From positions 94,002,264-94,066,263 of the forward strand of contig NC_088797.1 of NCBI RefSeq assembly GCF_011386835.1: a DNA stretch of 64,000 nt, in the 5' to 3' direction. The position numbers and the translations under genes are program-made. The notes under the pieces were generated by a model. That model had not been told where the DNA came from. It searched no databases and saw only the letters and a program-made list of their open reading frames with translations. The stretch comes from Chrysemys picta bellii. Its lineage: Eukaryota > Chordata > Testudines > Emydidae. Each line of letters opens with the position of its first letter. Positions within the stretch are counted from its first letter, which is position 1. This document shows positions 11,294 to 24,728 of the stretch, piece after piece.

Positions 11294-12340
11294 ATTAGAA
11301 AATTTTGGTTTTCAGTTTTAATTTTTTTCCCTAAAAGACCCACATCCTAAACCCAAATTTTGACAAACAAATGTCCAAAATCTGATTCTCCAATCCTGCA
11401 AACATGGATATGTTTAACTTTACTCACATGAGTAGTCCCATTGAAGTCAATGTCTTTGCTGCATTATATTATAGCTTTCTAAACACATAGGGCCCAATTT
11501 CTAGGACTGCTCCACCTGTTTGGTGTCATTCACAAAGCAACCAGAAAGTTGGATTAACCAGGTCCCTATTTGTTTAAGGGGAACTCACACGTTACACAGA
11601 GCTAGCATAAGTGGCTCTATCAAAGTGCCCAACATAACCCCATGGAAGAAAAGAAGTGTAAGTCAGGTCATCACCAAGCTATTGGCAAGCCAGGGCTGTT
11701 AGAATATACCCTTTTGTTGTGGGCAGTTAGAAGTAACCAAAAGCAACATCCATGTTACTCCAGGGCCCAGACATGCCCTTGGCAGATGGCAAGATAAGGG
11801 AAATGCAAAGGTGTCTAAGAGACACTGTTGCTGTCACCCCAAATGTGCTGACCCTATGTCAACCACATCTGAGGTTCTAGCCCATATGGTATACTTCCTG
11901 GTGAAAGATGTATTTAGAAACCAGTAATATAAATGGAAATAGATTTGGAACACTTGTTGGGTTATGTTTGTTTGTTTGTTTACAGTGGAGAAAGGGAACA
12001 TTTTTGAAAAACAAATATAATACATGCAATAAATGTAAGTGTTGATTTTGAGCCCTTGCATTTAACAACAATGGGGAGGGCATTTTTCACAACTGATCAG
12101 TTGTTTGGATTTAAAAATCCTAGTGGAAGAGATACAAGTGACCTGACCTCTCATTAAACAAGGTAAGGTAGAATACACATGGCATGATACTGTTTTCCCT
12201 TCTACTACTAGTACATTGTTATGGGTGATGTCTCTGATGGGCTTGATTCTGCAACACTGAAGACAACTGAGGCTTTACTAGTGATTTCAAGAGGGCCCTA
12301 CTCTGGCTAATTTGGATGTATTTTCTTTTTCGGATCCATG
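11294..12340. other. Unassigned DNA
   Basis: Non-coding sequence with no feature I can name. The openings are short and have no motifs. Confidence 0.4.
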
Positions 12341-12462
12341 TAGGGTGACCAGACAGCAAGTGTGAAAAATCGGGACAGGGTGGGGAGTAATAGGAGCCTA
12401 TATAAGAAAAAGACCCAAAAATCAGGACTGTTCCTATAAAATTGGGACATCTGGTCACGCTA
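12341..12462. mobile_element. Short MITE, copy 2 (TAGGGTGACCAGA type)
   Basis: The ends are TAGGGTGACCAGACAGC and CATCTGGTCACGCTA, and the interior matches the copy at 7325-7447. It is flanked by GATCCATG and GGTCCATG (12333-12340, 12463-12470), an 8-bp duplication with one mismatch, which suggests a hAT-type origin. Confidence 0.8.
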
Positions 12463-12543
12463 GGTCCATGTGGAACCCCTCAAGGACTCTTGTATTTATG
12501 CTTCATTGTTGTTGTAGGTATCTACTGCAGCCTTTTATTTAAG

Positions 12544-12587
12544 AAAAAGCAAAAGAACATAGCTGAAAAAGCAAAAGAACATAGCTG
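12544..12587. repeat. Two tandem copies of a 22-bp unit
   Basis: The unit AAAAAGCAAAAGAACATAGC plus TG occurs twice in a row with no mismatches, a recent local duplication. Confidence 0.85.
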
Positions 12588-12589
12588 TT

Positions 12590-14379
12590 GTTTTTCAATA
12601 GGTCTTTGTTAAGAGGCCTATTGTGTAGACTATTTTAATTTTATTTGCACTATCCTTCAAGCTACTTACTGTCTTCAAAGGATTCTTATGCTTAGAGAGT
12701 ATCTTTAAAGAAGAGAAAATTACTTACCTTGTAATTCTGCTTCTTTGAAGATATTATCTCAGGATTCTCATTCTCCCACCTAGCTCCCCTAAATTTGGAG
12801 GATGCTGTTTTCAAATAGTGTTTCCATTCTTGATGCTCAGCGTTAGAATGTCCTCAAGAGTTTTTTATATGTATACCATCCCTAGTGTTAGGAAATTTAT
12901 TTTAGCATTAGACAATACTTCACCTTTCTGCTCAAAAAGAAACTGATAATTGATGGTATCCATTTGCTTTCCAAGTCAAAAGGCAGAAGTTCCATCTGCT
13001 GATGCGTGTGTGGCTGTGAGAGAAATATCTCTCTGCAACTTGTCAGTTTTGGGGATTCTAGCTAACCTCATGATGGAAGCTTCTCTCATCTTAATCTGAT
13101 GCAAAATTACTCCTCCCATCCCCACCCCTTGATAGACTCTGGGGTACCTGCTTCTTTTGTTTTGCCTTTTGGGAACTTTCCACTGCTTCCATCAGACAAG
13201 AGGAGGAAGTGTTTTCTCTCAGCGAGAGCAAATCCATTGTCCGAAGGTGTTTTACTTTGAATAGACGATCAGTCGAGTACTGATCACTCACCATTGTCTC
13301 TGGCCTGGCAGAGACTAATACACTCCTGCTATCTCATAGTGGATCCACATACATATATAGGCTTTCCATGACACAGTAATTTAATGATTCAGTTTAATAA
13401 CATATCTGACAATTCAAAAGTGATATGGAGAGAACCCCCAAATCGTCACACAAAGCAAGTAATTTTCCCATTCAGGTGAGGCACAATTGGGTTCATAGGG
13501 GCAATTCCTCAGAACTAGCAGAAGTGGAGTACAAGTATTTGAAGTAGCAGATATGAGAGATTTTTATAATCTACACACTATGCTCTGTCTCCAATGCTCT
13601 TTAGCTATATGTATGGTGGGAATGATGCAAAAACAAGACATATAGCTCTGTTGAGTATGGAAGAGGTGAGAAAGAAACATAATTGGTGAATTGCAGTTGT
13701 TAATGTACTGCTACTGTGCCCTCCTGCTCTCTGTTCCTATTGTCAGGTTGGATTGACTCCTCTGGGACCTATGAGGCTGCAGGGGGCAGTAGGTGCCCAT
13801 ATACTAGCTCAGAAACCACCTCTATGCTGGAGCTTATTCTTTAGAAAATTTAAACTAATTAATTGGCATGACAAGTTATACTAAAATGTTGCTAAAATGT
13901 AAAGGAAAAGAGACCTCAGCTCTTTACCAGAGGTAGATACAACACATTGTTTTGGTAGTTTAATCTCATATACGTTTCTCATTAAGTATCAGGTTGTTAT
14001 ATAGATTTCATGCTACATCCACCATTATCCTCATGCACAGGTTTTTCATTGTTATTGTTTGAAGTCTTTGATCATTTCTCATAATTGATGAAATATCTCC
14101 TTCCCTTCTATTTTAGACAATGGAGTAAAAAAATCTCTCTGCTTCAGTCTTTTCTGTTATGCTGATTACACAATCATTCCATTGGGTTTGTGTTTCCACT
14201 TCTTGTTAGTTATCATTGCATATGTGTGGACAGCATACCTTATTACACATATCTGCGTTGTGAGGTATCTGTTATGGTTACGTGACCATCCTGCTTGTGG
14301 TTATTTTTACCTTTCTTCCCAGTGTCTCATATATCATGCTTTTAGGTTTTGGTCTAATGTTTTTAGCATCACTCTGTAA
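12590..14379. other. Unassigned DNA
   Basis: Non-coding. The stretch around 12715-12780 (AATTACTTACCTTGTAATTC onward) has the look of an interspersed repeat, but I cannot name its family. Confidence 0.35.
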
Positions 14380-14673
14380 GGCTATGTCTACACAGCGTAC
14401 CTTACAGCGGCACAACTGTGCCGCTACAACCGTGTTGTTGTAAGATATGCAGTGTATCCGCTCTTTGCCAGCTGGAGCTCGCCTGCTGGCAAAATAAAAC
14501 CACCCCCAATGAGGGATGCTAGCTTTGTCAAAGGGAGCACATCTCCCACCGACAAAATGCTGTCCACACCGGTGCTTTTTGTCCTTAAAACTTTTGTGGG
14601 TCAGGGATATGTTTTTTTCCACACTCCTGACCGACAAAAATTTTAACAACAAAAGGGTAGTGTAGACATAGCC
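14380..14673. mobile_element. Harbinger-like MITE
   Basis: Terminal repeats GGCTATGTCTACACAGC and GTAGTGTAGACATAGCC are flanked by TAA (14377-14379) and TTA (14674-14676). The ends match the Harbinger end type seen at 1068 and 51010. There is no coding capacity. Confidence 0.8.
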
Positions 14674-14947
14674 TTAGTTGTAGGACTTGTGTAAGAAGGG
14701 TATGACAGACAGCAACTATGTCCCTGAATTTTTGGGGAGAGGAGTTGTGGCTGGTTTATAGGTGTTCCCTGCTCATAGAGAACAGGTGGACCCATAACCC
14801 ATGCTGCAGACTGATTACTTACTCACCCTAACTGGAAATGACAACTCTGTTTCACACCAACTTTAAAAAATTGTTTTCCTTCTGTATTTTCATGAAAACA
14901 GAATTGCATCAGAGGAAAGAGGTAGTTGTGAGTCTCGCTCTATCCTG

Positions 14948-15078
14948 GTGTTTAAGAGTACTGGCCTGGACTATAGGAGACAAATTCGAGTCCCTGCTCT
15001 GCTTGATTCAGTGCAAGGACATGAACCTAGGTCTCCCCCAAATCCCAGCTAAGTATCCTAATCCACCCACCTATAGAA
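14948..15078. repeat. Palindromic repeat with tRNA-like box
   Basis: The left half contains GGAGACAAATTCGAGTCCCT, which resembles a polIII B box. The right half repeats it in inverted order (GGACATGAACCTAGGTCTCC). This looks like a SINE-like or fold-back repeat and not a functional tRNA gene, since no cloverleaf can be drawn. Confidence 0.45.
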
Positions 15079-15754
15079 CCTCTGCCCAGGACCCAAAACG
15101 TTTCCAAATGAAAGTTTCATGGAAACTGATACACTTCTGTTAACATTTAAGCAATCTTTGCCAAGACAGCATATTTTACCAAAACATTTCAACCAGCTGT
15201 ACTCACAGCAGCTATTCCTAATATTACAGGGCTTAATACAAACTATCTATCCGCCACATATGGTTCCTGCTTCTCCTACACCTGATGCAGCCCCCAGGAC
15301 CACCACATTTGGTGATTGCTCTACTCCCTGAACTCAGCTATCCTGCATTTGTTCCTCCTTGGAAACAACTTTCCACTGTAGCCAGTACCTGGGAAGATGC
15401 TGCATGCTCTAGCAGTTCTCACATTTCCAGTCTCTACATGGTGGTCCCAGCAACCAGGAGCAGCATCTGCATTCAAAGCAGGAACCAGTAGACACTGGTG
15501 ACATCATCAGTATTTTCTACAGTTTTGAAGGACCATGCTCTCCTCCATACTGATGTTTGCTCCTGTCTCTTCTCCTTGGCCTCATTCCTCACCTACTCAG
15601 TCACCCTCTCCCACTTCCTTTAGCTTATTCCCACTCACTGTAACCCCCTAAACACCTCCCCCAAAATAAAAGGAACGGATATGCCATTTGCTACTATTAG
15701 ATTGTTCACAGGGGCTAGGGTCCCATGTCCCTTCCCCAACGCTGGCCCGTCAGG

Positions 15755-15830
15755 TTACATCATATAGCCTTAGGGGTAGGGACCATCTGGTCTGTGTGAG
15801 CAGCGCCTAGCACAGTGGAGCCCCCTTTCT
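15755..15830. repeat. Old L2/MIR-like 3' fragment
   Basis: The stretch AGGGGTAGGGACCATCTG followed by AGCAGCGCCTAGCACAGTGG resembles the conserved 3' tail of ancient amniote L2/MIR-type retroelements. Short and diverged. Confidence 0.4.
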
Positions 15831-16468
15831 TGACCGCTCCCTAACATTAGGGAAACAACATGAACGACAGAAGCAGCCTATAGCGTTAGCACTGCATTGG
15901 CCGTACCTGGCCTTGCTACCCGGGGGAGGGGGGGAGGAAGGGGTGGGGGGGGGTGTACGCGCGCGGCGGGCAGGTGCCTACATATTACTACACCCACCCC
16001 TCCGTGGGGCAGCCAGGCTGCATGGGTCCAAGGTCCGGTTCTGCCCCGGAGTAGCCGAGCTGCAGCCCCACTAACCAGCCCCCCAGCTCCTACGCGGGAG
16101 AGGCGGGCAGGCGCTGCGCTCCACCACAGGGAGAGGTGGGTGGAGCGCCGCAGGCAGAAAAGGGCCCCGACGAGCCCCACGTGACTCCACGGGCAGTAAC
16201 TCCGTGGCCGCGGTAGCGTGAACATATCCTTCCGCTTCCCTGTGGCCTGCTCACCGTTTGCTCCCCGGGACGGATCTCCCAACCTCTCTACGATCAGAGC
16301 GTTTCCCCGGGGTGCAGGAGAGCGCCGAGGAGCGGGCGGGGCAGCGGAAGGGAGGAACAGCGATCGTGGCGGCAGCGGGACGCTGATGTGGCGGGACTAT
16401 TTCTCAGTGGCGACGGCGGAGGAGGCGGGGGGCGGGACAGTCTCCGTCTCTCCTCGGAAGCTGCAGCC

Positions 16469-16483
16469 ATGATGGAAATTTGA
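16469..16483 (+). CDS. Four-codon upstream ORF in the PTEN leader (M-M-E-I-stop)
   Basis: The sequence ATGATGGAAATTTGA sits in a leader segment (GCAGCCATGATGGAA) that I recall as essentially unchanged in human PTEN, where the fourth codon is valine. The first ATG has G at -3. It lies in the same frame as the PTEN start, and its TGA (16481-16483) is the last in-frame stop before the extended PTEN frame opens. Such minimal uORFs can slow scanning ribosomes and tune downstream initiation. That role is inference here. Confidence 0.6.
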   Translation: MMEI

Positions 16484-17344
<861 letters not shown>

Positions 17345-20300
17345 TGAGAGCCGCGATCATCTCCCCAGCGACCTGTCGTGTTAATGCTGAGCAGGGATGC
17401 GCGTCTGTTCTCCCCTCCCCCTTCCACAGTGCTGCCATGTTCCTGACTGAATCCGCTGTGCCTCCCCAGTGCAGTCAGAGCCCAGGCGGGCAGGCTGAGC
17501 GCTCGGCCTAGGCCCTGCACCCAGGATAGAGATGAGATTAAAATGAAAATGAGTGCTGCACCTACAGCTATTGCATCAGACCCTTACAGCAATTACCTAG
17601 TGTGCCTGCCTGTGTTATTTGTATAGCTAGGGTCGGCATAATTATTTCGAGCAAAATCAAATTAAAAAATCAAATGTGTGGCCAGGTGTGTGCAGTTATT
17701 GTGTTTGCAAGTTGGTCAGTTTTTAGCAACCGTATTACTTTGTTTTGTGAAAAATTGAGGCAGTCTGTTATAGAAAAAGCATATCCCAGGTTGAATGTTG
17801 TCTTCCTTCCAGTTGATTGATGTAGGATTGGGCATGAACATTACCTGCTCTGTACTTGTGTTTTAGGTTCTGTCATATATAGCTCAAAATAGAGATTGAG
17901 TACTTATTTGGTCCCTAATGATGGTGTCATGCAGATTATTGGGTATTATATTTAGCAAATGGTGATTGTAGAGATTAACACTGGTGCTCATTTGAAATTA
18001 AAGCATTCTAGTGTGGCCTGTATTGACATTTCTCTTACTTCAGTGTCCTGTCCCATTTACAGTGATTTCATTGCTCATGTTCAGAATAGTGCCTCTTATC
18101 TTGATATATGATTTTAGTTCAAATATAAAATGTAATTGTCCTACTGTGCTGCATGTACTGATGCCTTTTTCAATTGGTAACTCAACTACTTGAATCAGAG
18201 ACATAATTTTAGTGGATGTGTAGTTTTGATTTGCTATTACCTGGGTCTTTGTGTAAATAGATACAAAATATGTACTGACTGAACAAATAAGTTCATGTTT
18301 GAATATAAGAAAATAACTATCCATATTTAAAAATCAGTCTCTTTTTTTAAAAATACTAATTGGTCCATTCAGTGATATTTTATGCTGGTAGATCTTGTGT
18401 GCATTAATGTACTTATGCCTATGTGTATGAGGACATTTCACAAACGAAAATAGGGGATGAGGTTCTTTTTGTCAGCTGACTGCTATGTTTTGAATACATA
18501 GGACTCTGAGAAATGTCCTGTTTGGGGATATGTAATCTAACTCTATTAGTCCTAACAAGTCAAACCATGAAGCATTAGAACTGCATAGTCCTTTGAACAG
18601 ATGTAGTATAGTAGCAGCAGTGGACAGATGTTTGTCTTTGAATGTGTGTTGCAAAGTTAATACAATATAAGGTTGTATTGTCATGTATTAAACTATGAGA
18701 ATTAAGTTCTGTTGTTTATCACATGCTATTAACTAAAAGTAGAATTTGCTATTGAAGTACCTTCAGTCAAGCACTAAAACTATCTTAAGTATTGAAAATA
18801 GTATTCATTTTCAGAAGGAGGTTCGAATTTAGAATGGGTTTACAGTAAAGTCAAGATAAGCTTATTGCTCTTCAGAATATGAGCAGTATTGCATCACAGA
18901 TACTAGATTTCTTCTGTATGGAGAGAGTGAAGTGTCTGTAGTACAGAATATGTACTGTTACATTGATTTGGGTGTCAGCCTAAAATTTTGAAGATTATTA
19001 AAAAACAAAATGTGTGATCCCAGGAAGTGACCATTTAGATTTTTTAAAACACTAGCTACTACTTAGTAAAGCATTTGGGATTTTTGGTAAATATTTTTTA
19101 TTCTCTTTTGGGAACATACTGATGGATTTAATGAGTTGCTATCATTTCAGACTTCCATTCTAAGTTCTTGCAACTTTTTATTTCTCTGTGATGTGGATAG
19201 TAATACAAACCTGGATTTTCAAGATATAGGTTAATATTATAAAACCTACAAGACTAATTCTTGCTCTAAAATAAAGCTTACAGACTTCAATTTTATTGCT
19301 ATGCTAAATAGTGTACGTACTTATGACTTCTGTAATGATAGTAAAAATGGAAAACCAATAGCAAGAAACCTAATTTCATACTTCTCAGTTTTAGGGTTGG
19401 TCCTTAAAACATTTTTTTAAAATGTATATGTCAAAAGGACATACTATAACAAAACAGAACTTCCTTTTAACTATTCATCTGCTTATACTTATTTTTGGCT
19501 TCTTGGTAAGAAGATTCTTGAATTTTAGTTAATGATTTTTTTCACTTATCCGGCTCAGGGTTTTGCATGATACATTCAATATTGTTACAAAATGTGTCTA
19601 CTTTGTACTTTGCTGACTTAAAAAAAAAATCATAAACCTATTTTTTTTTTTTAGGTTTACATTAGAGGTTTGTGAGAAGACAAACTAATTTGGACAGAGA
19701 CAACTTCTGGTTTTAACTTGTTTAAGTTTATGGAAAGATTGGTTTTAGAAATAGTTCAGAATATTTCACAGAGGAGTTAGTATCAAAATAGCTATTTTCC
19801 ATAAGGTTCTTATTCACTGTAGAAGATTCTGAACAGATAATAAAGGAAGAAGGCTCCATGTACTGAATGACAAAATATAATTGGATGTATTAGAATACTA
19901 AACCTGATAAATTGGTGAGCATTTGATTTTTTTTTTTATTACGTTTGTGAAGGCTTCACAAGGAAGACCTTTGACAAAGTTGTTAGTGGGGTAGTTAGTA
20001 TAACTTTTGAGGTACTGGATAGGACTAAGTTGTTTTCTCTATATAACTTAATCATTCTTTATACATGTAATCTGCAAATTAATCTTAGTTGAGTTAACTT
20101 TTTTTGTGGGTAGAGAGATTGCTCATAACTTTGAGAAGGAAAGACTAGATTTTAAATGTAGCATAGAAGGAGGTGTATGAGCATATGATCTCAGGATTGT
20201 CAGCTTTTTGGATTTTGATTTTTCTTGTGTTTTTTAATGTCAACAGTCAGGATGTCCTTTTTTTTCTTTTAAAACAAACATATTTACATAGCTTACACAT

Positions 20301-21964
20301 TCCTGAACATACTTTACAGGCCATAAAAAGTCCCTTTCAACTACAAAATGTTTTTTTGGGGGTGAGTTGGAATTGTGTATGGGTAGTGGTCACATCCCAG
20401 GTTTAATACCAGAGATGTTCTTATATGTTGGTCTTAAGTTATATGATCAAAACATCATAAACTAATCACTTAACAAGTGTCATACGATAAAATCAGTTTA
20501 AATTATTCATGCAGAAAGAAGATTCTAACTTGATTACACTGATTTTTACACATTACACAGGTTGAACTGCTAAACAAAGTTCTTATATGTCACACTACAA
20601 CATGCACCATTTGTGGAAGTTTTTACTTGGAATAGCGGTGGAAAGGGATGTCTTCAACATTATATCCATTCATTTAAAAAAAGTTAAAAGTAATATAAAA
20701 TATTTTTACCTGCCTCTGATTCCTTCTACCATATTTATCTCTACTTCAGCTTGAACAGTTTTAAGTATAGTTTGTGAAATAGTAGGTGGGGGGTAAGGGG
20801 CAAATATAACTTTTTTTATATTACTGGTTTCCCTTTAACATACAGTGACACCTTAACTGTATTTTTGAATAATTTTACAATGTTTGAATACCTGGTATTT
20901 CTGAAACTATGTCCTTAATTTTTTTTTATTTGCTGTGGTTGATGAAAGTTAAGTGGTAACAATTGTATAGAACCGTCTCGTGTAACTTGGATTGAATGCA
21001 TGTGTTTTAGATGTAGTCTGTAGAAAGTTACTTAAATCTTTTGTGGAGCTTTCAGTCAGTTAAGAAGTCTTAAAAAAAAATATAGTTGGTTGATACCTAT
21101 ATTATATACCAGTTCACAGCTTCAGTCAGGCAAATTATGATAACTGCATTTTAAAATGTTCATTTCACACCAAAGTTCCATCCTGCATTGAGATCAGCTA
21201 GCAAGGACACCTGTACTGATCTTGAAGCAGGACTAGGACCCCAGTTGTGTGCATAGTGACTTTTATCCATATTAATGTCAATGAACTCCTATAAAAGTTC
21301 TTACTATTATTACATTTAAAAATAATTGTGCATATATTGGTTATTTAAATCAAAATTCTGAGCAGACGTTTCAGTGTAATTAACTAAATTTTCCCTGTTA
21401 GAACTACTGTCAGAGAATTGTGCATTTTTGAATGAAATCTTAAAATGATCATATAACTTCACCATAAATTATTGCTTCTTGGTTTTAGGAAAATAAATCC
21501 GAAGTAATGATGTGATGTCTTAATCATCGAATATTTAAAAATCTAATATTCCATTTAAATTAGAACCAATATTTGAGGTTGAATATCTAATTAAATGCAG
21601 TCTTTATAATTGAGGCATAATATAGTGATTCTTATTAAATATTTTGTAATGGAAGGTTTTACTTGATATAAAGGTACTAAAATCCCCTATATTATTCATG
21701 ACTCTTAAGTGTACTAGTAAATCATTGCATTTACTAAATTTACTGGTGAGAAAATATTCCTGTGTTTACGTATGCATTATGTTACTTAGCAATATTAAAA
21801 GCTTGACAGGTTCGAATTGCTCTTGGAGAATTATCTAGGAAGTTGCATTTTGATCATGAAAAATTAGTTTCAGTATCACTGTGAATTATTCGTATATCCT
21901 CTTGTAGTATTGTACCTAATAGCTATTATTTTTTGAATGTGCACCAGAAGAGTGTTGGGTCACG

Positions 21965-22135
21965 AGGCTGGGGCTCAAGAAACCTAGCTTCAATTTCCTG
22001 GTCCACTGCTAACTTCTTGAGTGAACTTTGGGCAAATCACTGCCTTATTTTCCCCATCTGTAAAATGTATTAATAGTACTTCCCTACGTCACAGTAGTGT
22101 GTGTTCAGGATAAAAAGATTTTGACATGTCCAGGT
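21965..22135 (+). repeat. MIR-type SINE fragment
   Basis: It contains the conserved MIR core TTTGGGCAAATCACTGCC followed by TTTTCCCCATCTGTAAAATG, the hallmark of this ancient tRNA-derived amniote SINE. The sense strand is plus. Confidence 0.8.
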
Positions 22136-23034
22136 ACTGTGATACCATATAAGTACCTAAGATAGAAAACCAGGTGCTGTTAGATGTAGAAATTTGTGCT
22201 TTTATTAAAAAACAAACAAACAAAAACCACTGATTAAATGAGCCCTTATCTTTTTGTGAGGAAGATTATTTAACTTTGCCACTTTTGTATTATGTATTTA
22301 TGGATAGCACTGTTTTGGTAACTAAAGCCCATACAAAATATGTATTTCAGTAATTGCCTTTGCAAAAAAAGCACTTTTGAGGTCAGCATTTTTGTGCTGT
22401 ATTAGAAGGGAGACTTAGTGTATTTTCATTCAAATTTGAGCTTGGCTCTTAGTATTTTCCTGTTCTATAAATAGTATGATAGTGCTAACTTCATGAGGAG
22501 CTGCTTGATTTCTGCATTGTCTAACGATTTTAGTCAGTGTGCAGCTTTTCTGAAGACTGCACAAGGTAAACATAAAGTTAAAAATTAACAAATTACCTGT
22601 GTACACTTTTAAATGGACAGAAGCTGCCAACTCTTATTCCATGTGTTCACTTGTAGCTGCTAGTCAAGTGATGGCTAGATGTTATGTTTGAATTCTTCTG
22701 TTCAAGTATGAGAGAAATGAATACAGAAAAATAGTGAATAACTTGTAAATGTCTGAAAAATGAATAGTGGTTTTTTTAAAGAAATAGCTAGTAAAATTAA
22801 TTCTTTAGTGAAATTGTATGCTCTCAAATATTAAACAGAATCTTAGTTGGACAAGTAGTTCTGGAATATATAATGGACTTGTCTAATCTTGTATTAAAAT
22901 AGGTACTGCCCTGTAATGTGTAAAAATGTTGCAGGGTTTATAGAGCAAATGTATACTAAAATTGAAATTTGGTTTAAAAAGACTAAGGAAACTTAAGTTC
23001 AAGACTGCAACTATGTTAACCAAACATTAATGTA

Positions 23035-23216
23035 ATTATTGGAGATATCCTATCTCCTAGAACTGGAAGGGACCTTGAAAGGTCATGGAGTCCAGCCCCC
23101 TGCCTTCACTAGCAGGACCAAGTACTGATATTGCCCCAGATCCCCAAGTGGCCCCCTCAAGGATTGAACTCACAACCCTGGGTTTAGCAGGCCAATGCTC
23201 AAACCACTGAGCTATT
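23035..23216 (-). mobile_element. Cry I (tortoise polIII/SINE) tRNA-derived SINE
   Basis: On the minus strand it opens with a tRNA-Lys-like part (ATAGCTCAGTGGTTTGAGC as A box, GGTTGTGAGTTCAATCC as B box). It continues through the turtle-specific body (CAGTACTTGGTCCTGCTAG, GGGGGCTGGACTCCATGACC) to GGAGATAGGATATCTCC near 23041. This is the standard cryptodiran turtle SINE and the best taxonomic marker in the window. It is nearly full-length with moderate divergence. Confidence 0.92.
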
Positions 23217-24102
23217 TTGTAGTGCTCTGTACCAAATTATGAACTCCTGGGAGATATCTGCAATACCATTTTGAGCTGTACAACTAGCTATCTTAATTCT
23301 GTCTCTACTTGCTTTTGAAAGGTTATTAAAACCATATTACTTTACAGTGGAATTTTCAGAAGTGCCGGCTATTGGTGTTTGATCACTTACTTCAATGGGA
23401 GTGCAGTCAGGCCAATGCTGAGCACTTTCGAAAATCCCACCCTTTAAGCCTTTGTTTTAAGGTAATATGTCAATGGGTGAGTTAAACTTCAGCCTTTGAG
23501 AGTGTTGTCATCTTTATGGATGTGTACCCTATTTAGCAATTTGTGGCCATCACACTAATTCCGAACATTAATTCTTAGTTCTGTCCTCAGATAGTCGCAT
23601 GTAACTACTTTTGTTAACTTCAAAGAGTATATTACCCATGTGTCTCGGGGAATAATATAGTCCTGTATATGGAGCTTGTGAAACATTTGGGCTGGTTAGT
23701 ATTGCTGCAGCATGGCATATATAGAAATACGAGTGAGATCTCTTCATATCTGTTGATTGTTGACTAATAGCTCTCTTAGTAAAGATTTTTTTTTTTTGTC
23801 ATTGCATAGTTGGTTATTCTCAATACACTTAATGATTATATAGTAACTATTGAAAGTTTCCAAAGTGTAACGTTTGCTGTGTGGGTAGCAGTTACTTTCT
23901 TGATAAAAACTACCAAGTTTTTCTAATGTGTTAAATAATTTTCAGAAGCACCTAAGTACCTTTGATTTATGCCAGAGGAAGGCACAATTACATGTGTGTT
24001 TTTGTATTATCTTGATCTGTAGCAATTTGAGTACAGAAATTCCTCTTAACTTGATGAGAATATACTAATTTATGGAAGTGACCTATGTGACTTAATGTAG
24101 CA

Positions 24103-24728
24103 CAGTAATTCCTTACTTAAAGTCGTCCCGGTTAACATTGTTTCATTATTAGGTTGCTGATCTATTAGAGAACATACTCGTTTAAAGTCGCACAACGTTC
24201 CGTTATAAGGTTGTTCGGCTCACCCTATTCTGCCCGCCCAGTGCTCCTGTCATGGAGTAGGCTCTGGGGCTTGCCCGCTTCCCAGCTGGAATGCCAGGCG
24301 GGCGGGGTGGGGCAAGCCGCTGCACCCCGTCTGGAACACCGTGTAGTCGGAACAAGCCCCCGAACCCGCTCCCCAGCTGGAACGCTGGGTGGAGTGGGGC
24401 AAGCCCCCACGCCGTGACCCTGCTCCCCGGCAGGAGTGCCAGGCAGGCAGTGCAAAGCAAAACCCTGTGCCCCAACCCCACTACTCCCCTGCCTCAACCA
24501 AGCTTCACAGTCATCATTGGTGAGTAAAACATAAATTGTTTAAAATTATTTAAAACGTATACTGTATATGTATATAATGTCTTTTGTCCGGCGAAAAAAA
24601 TTCCCTGGAACCTAACCCCCCCCCCATTTACATTAATTCTTATGACGAAATTGGATTCACTTAGCATCATGTCACTTAAAGTAGCATTTTTCAGGAACAT
24701 AACTACAATGTTAAGCGAGCAGTTATTG
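24103..24728. mobile_element. Tigger-like (Tc1/mariner) nonautonomous element, copy 1
   Basis: The left end CAGTAATTCCTTACTTAAAG and right end (complement CAATAACTGCTCGCTTAAC) form terminal repeats also seen at 38684-39692. TA follows the right end. Shared subterminal blocks are TTAGAGAACATACTCGTTTA and TTTTTCAGGAACATAACT. The GC-rich centre (about 24225-24490) gives meaningless openings on both strands. Confidence 0.75.

Noticed and set aside
14948..15078. A tRNA gene
   Set aside because: A B-box-like stretch is present, but there is no A box at the right spacing and no cloverleaf. The segment is a palindromic repeat.
15878..16282. Minus-strand 134-codon opening upstream of PTEN, considered as KLLN
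   Set aside because: In human, KLLN is divergent from PTEN at this position, but the translation shows no similarity to what I recall of killin, and it looks like a chance opening in CpG-island DNA.
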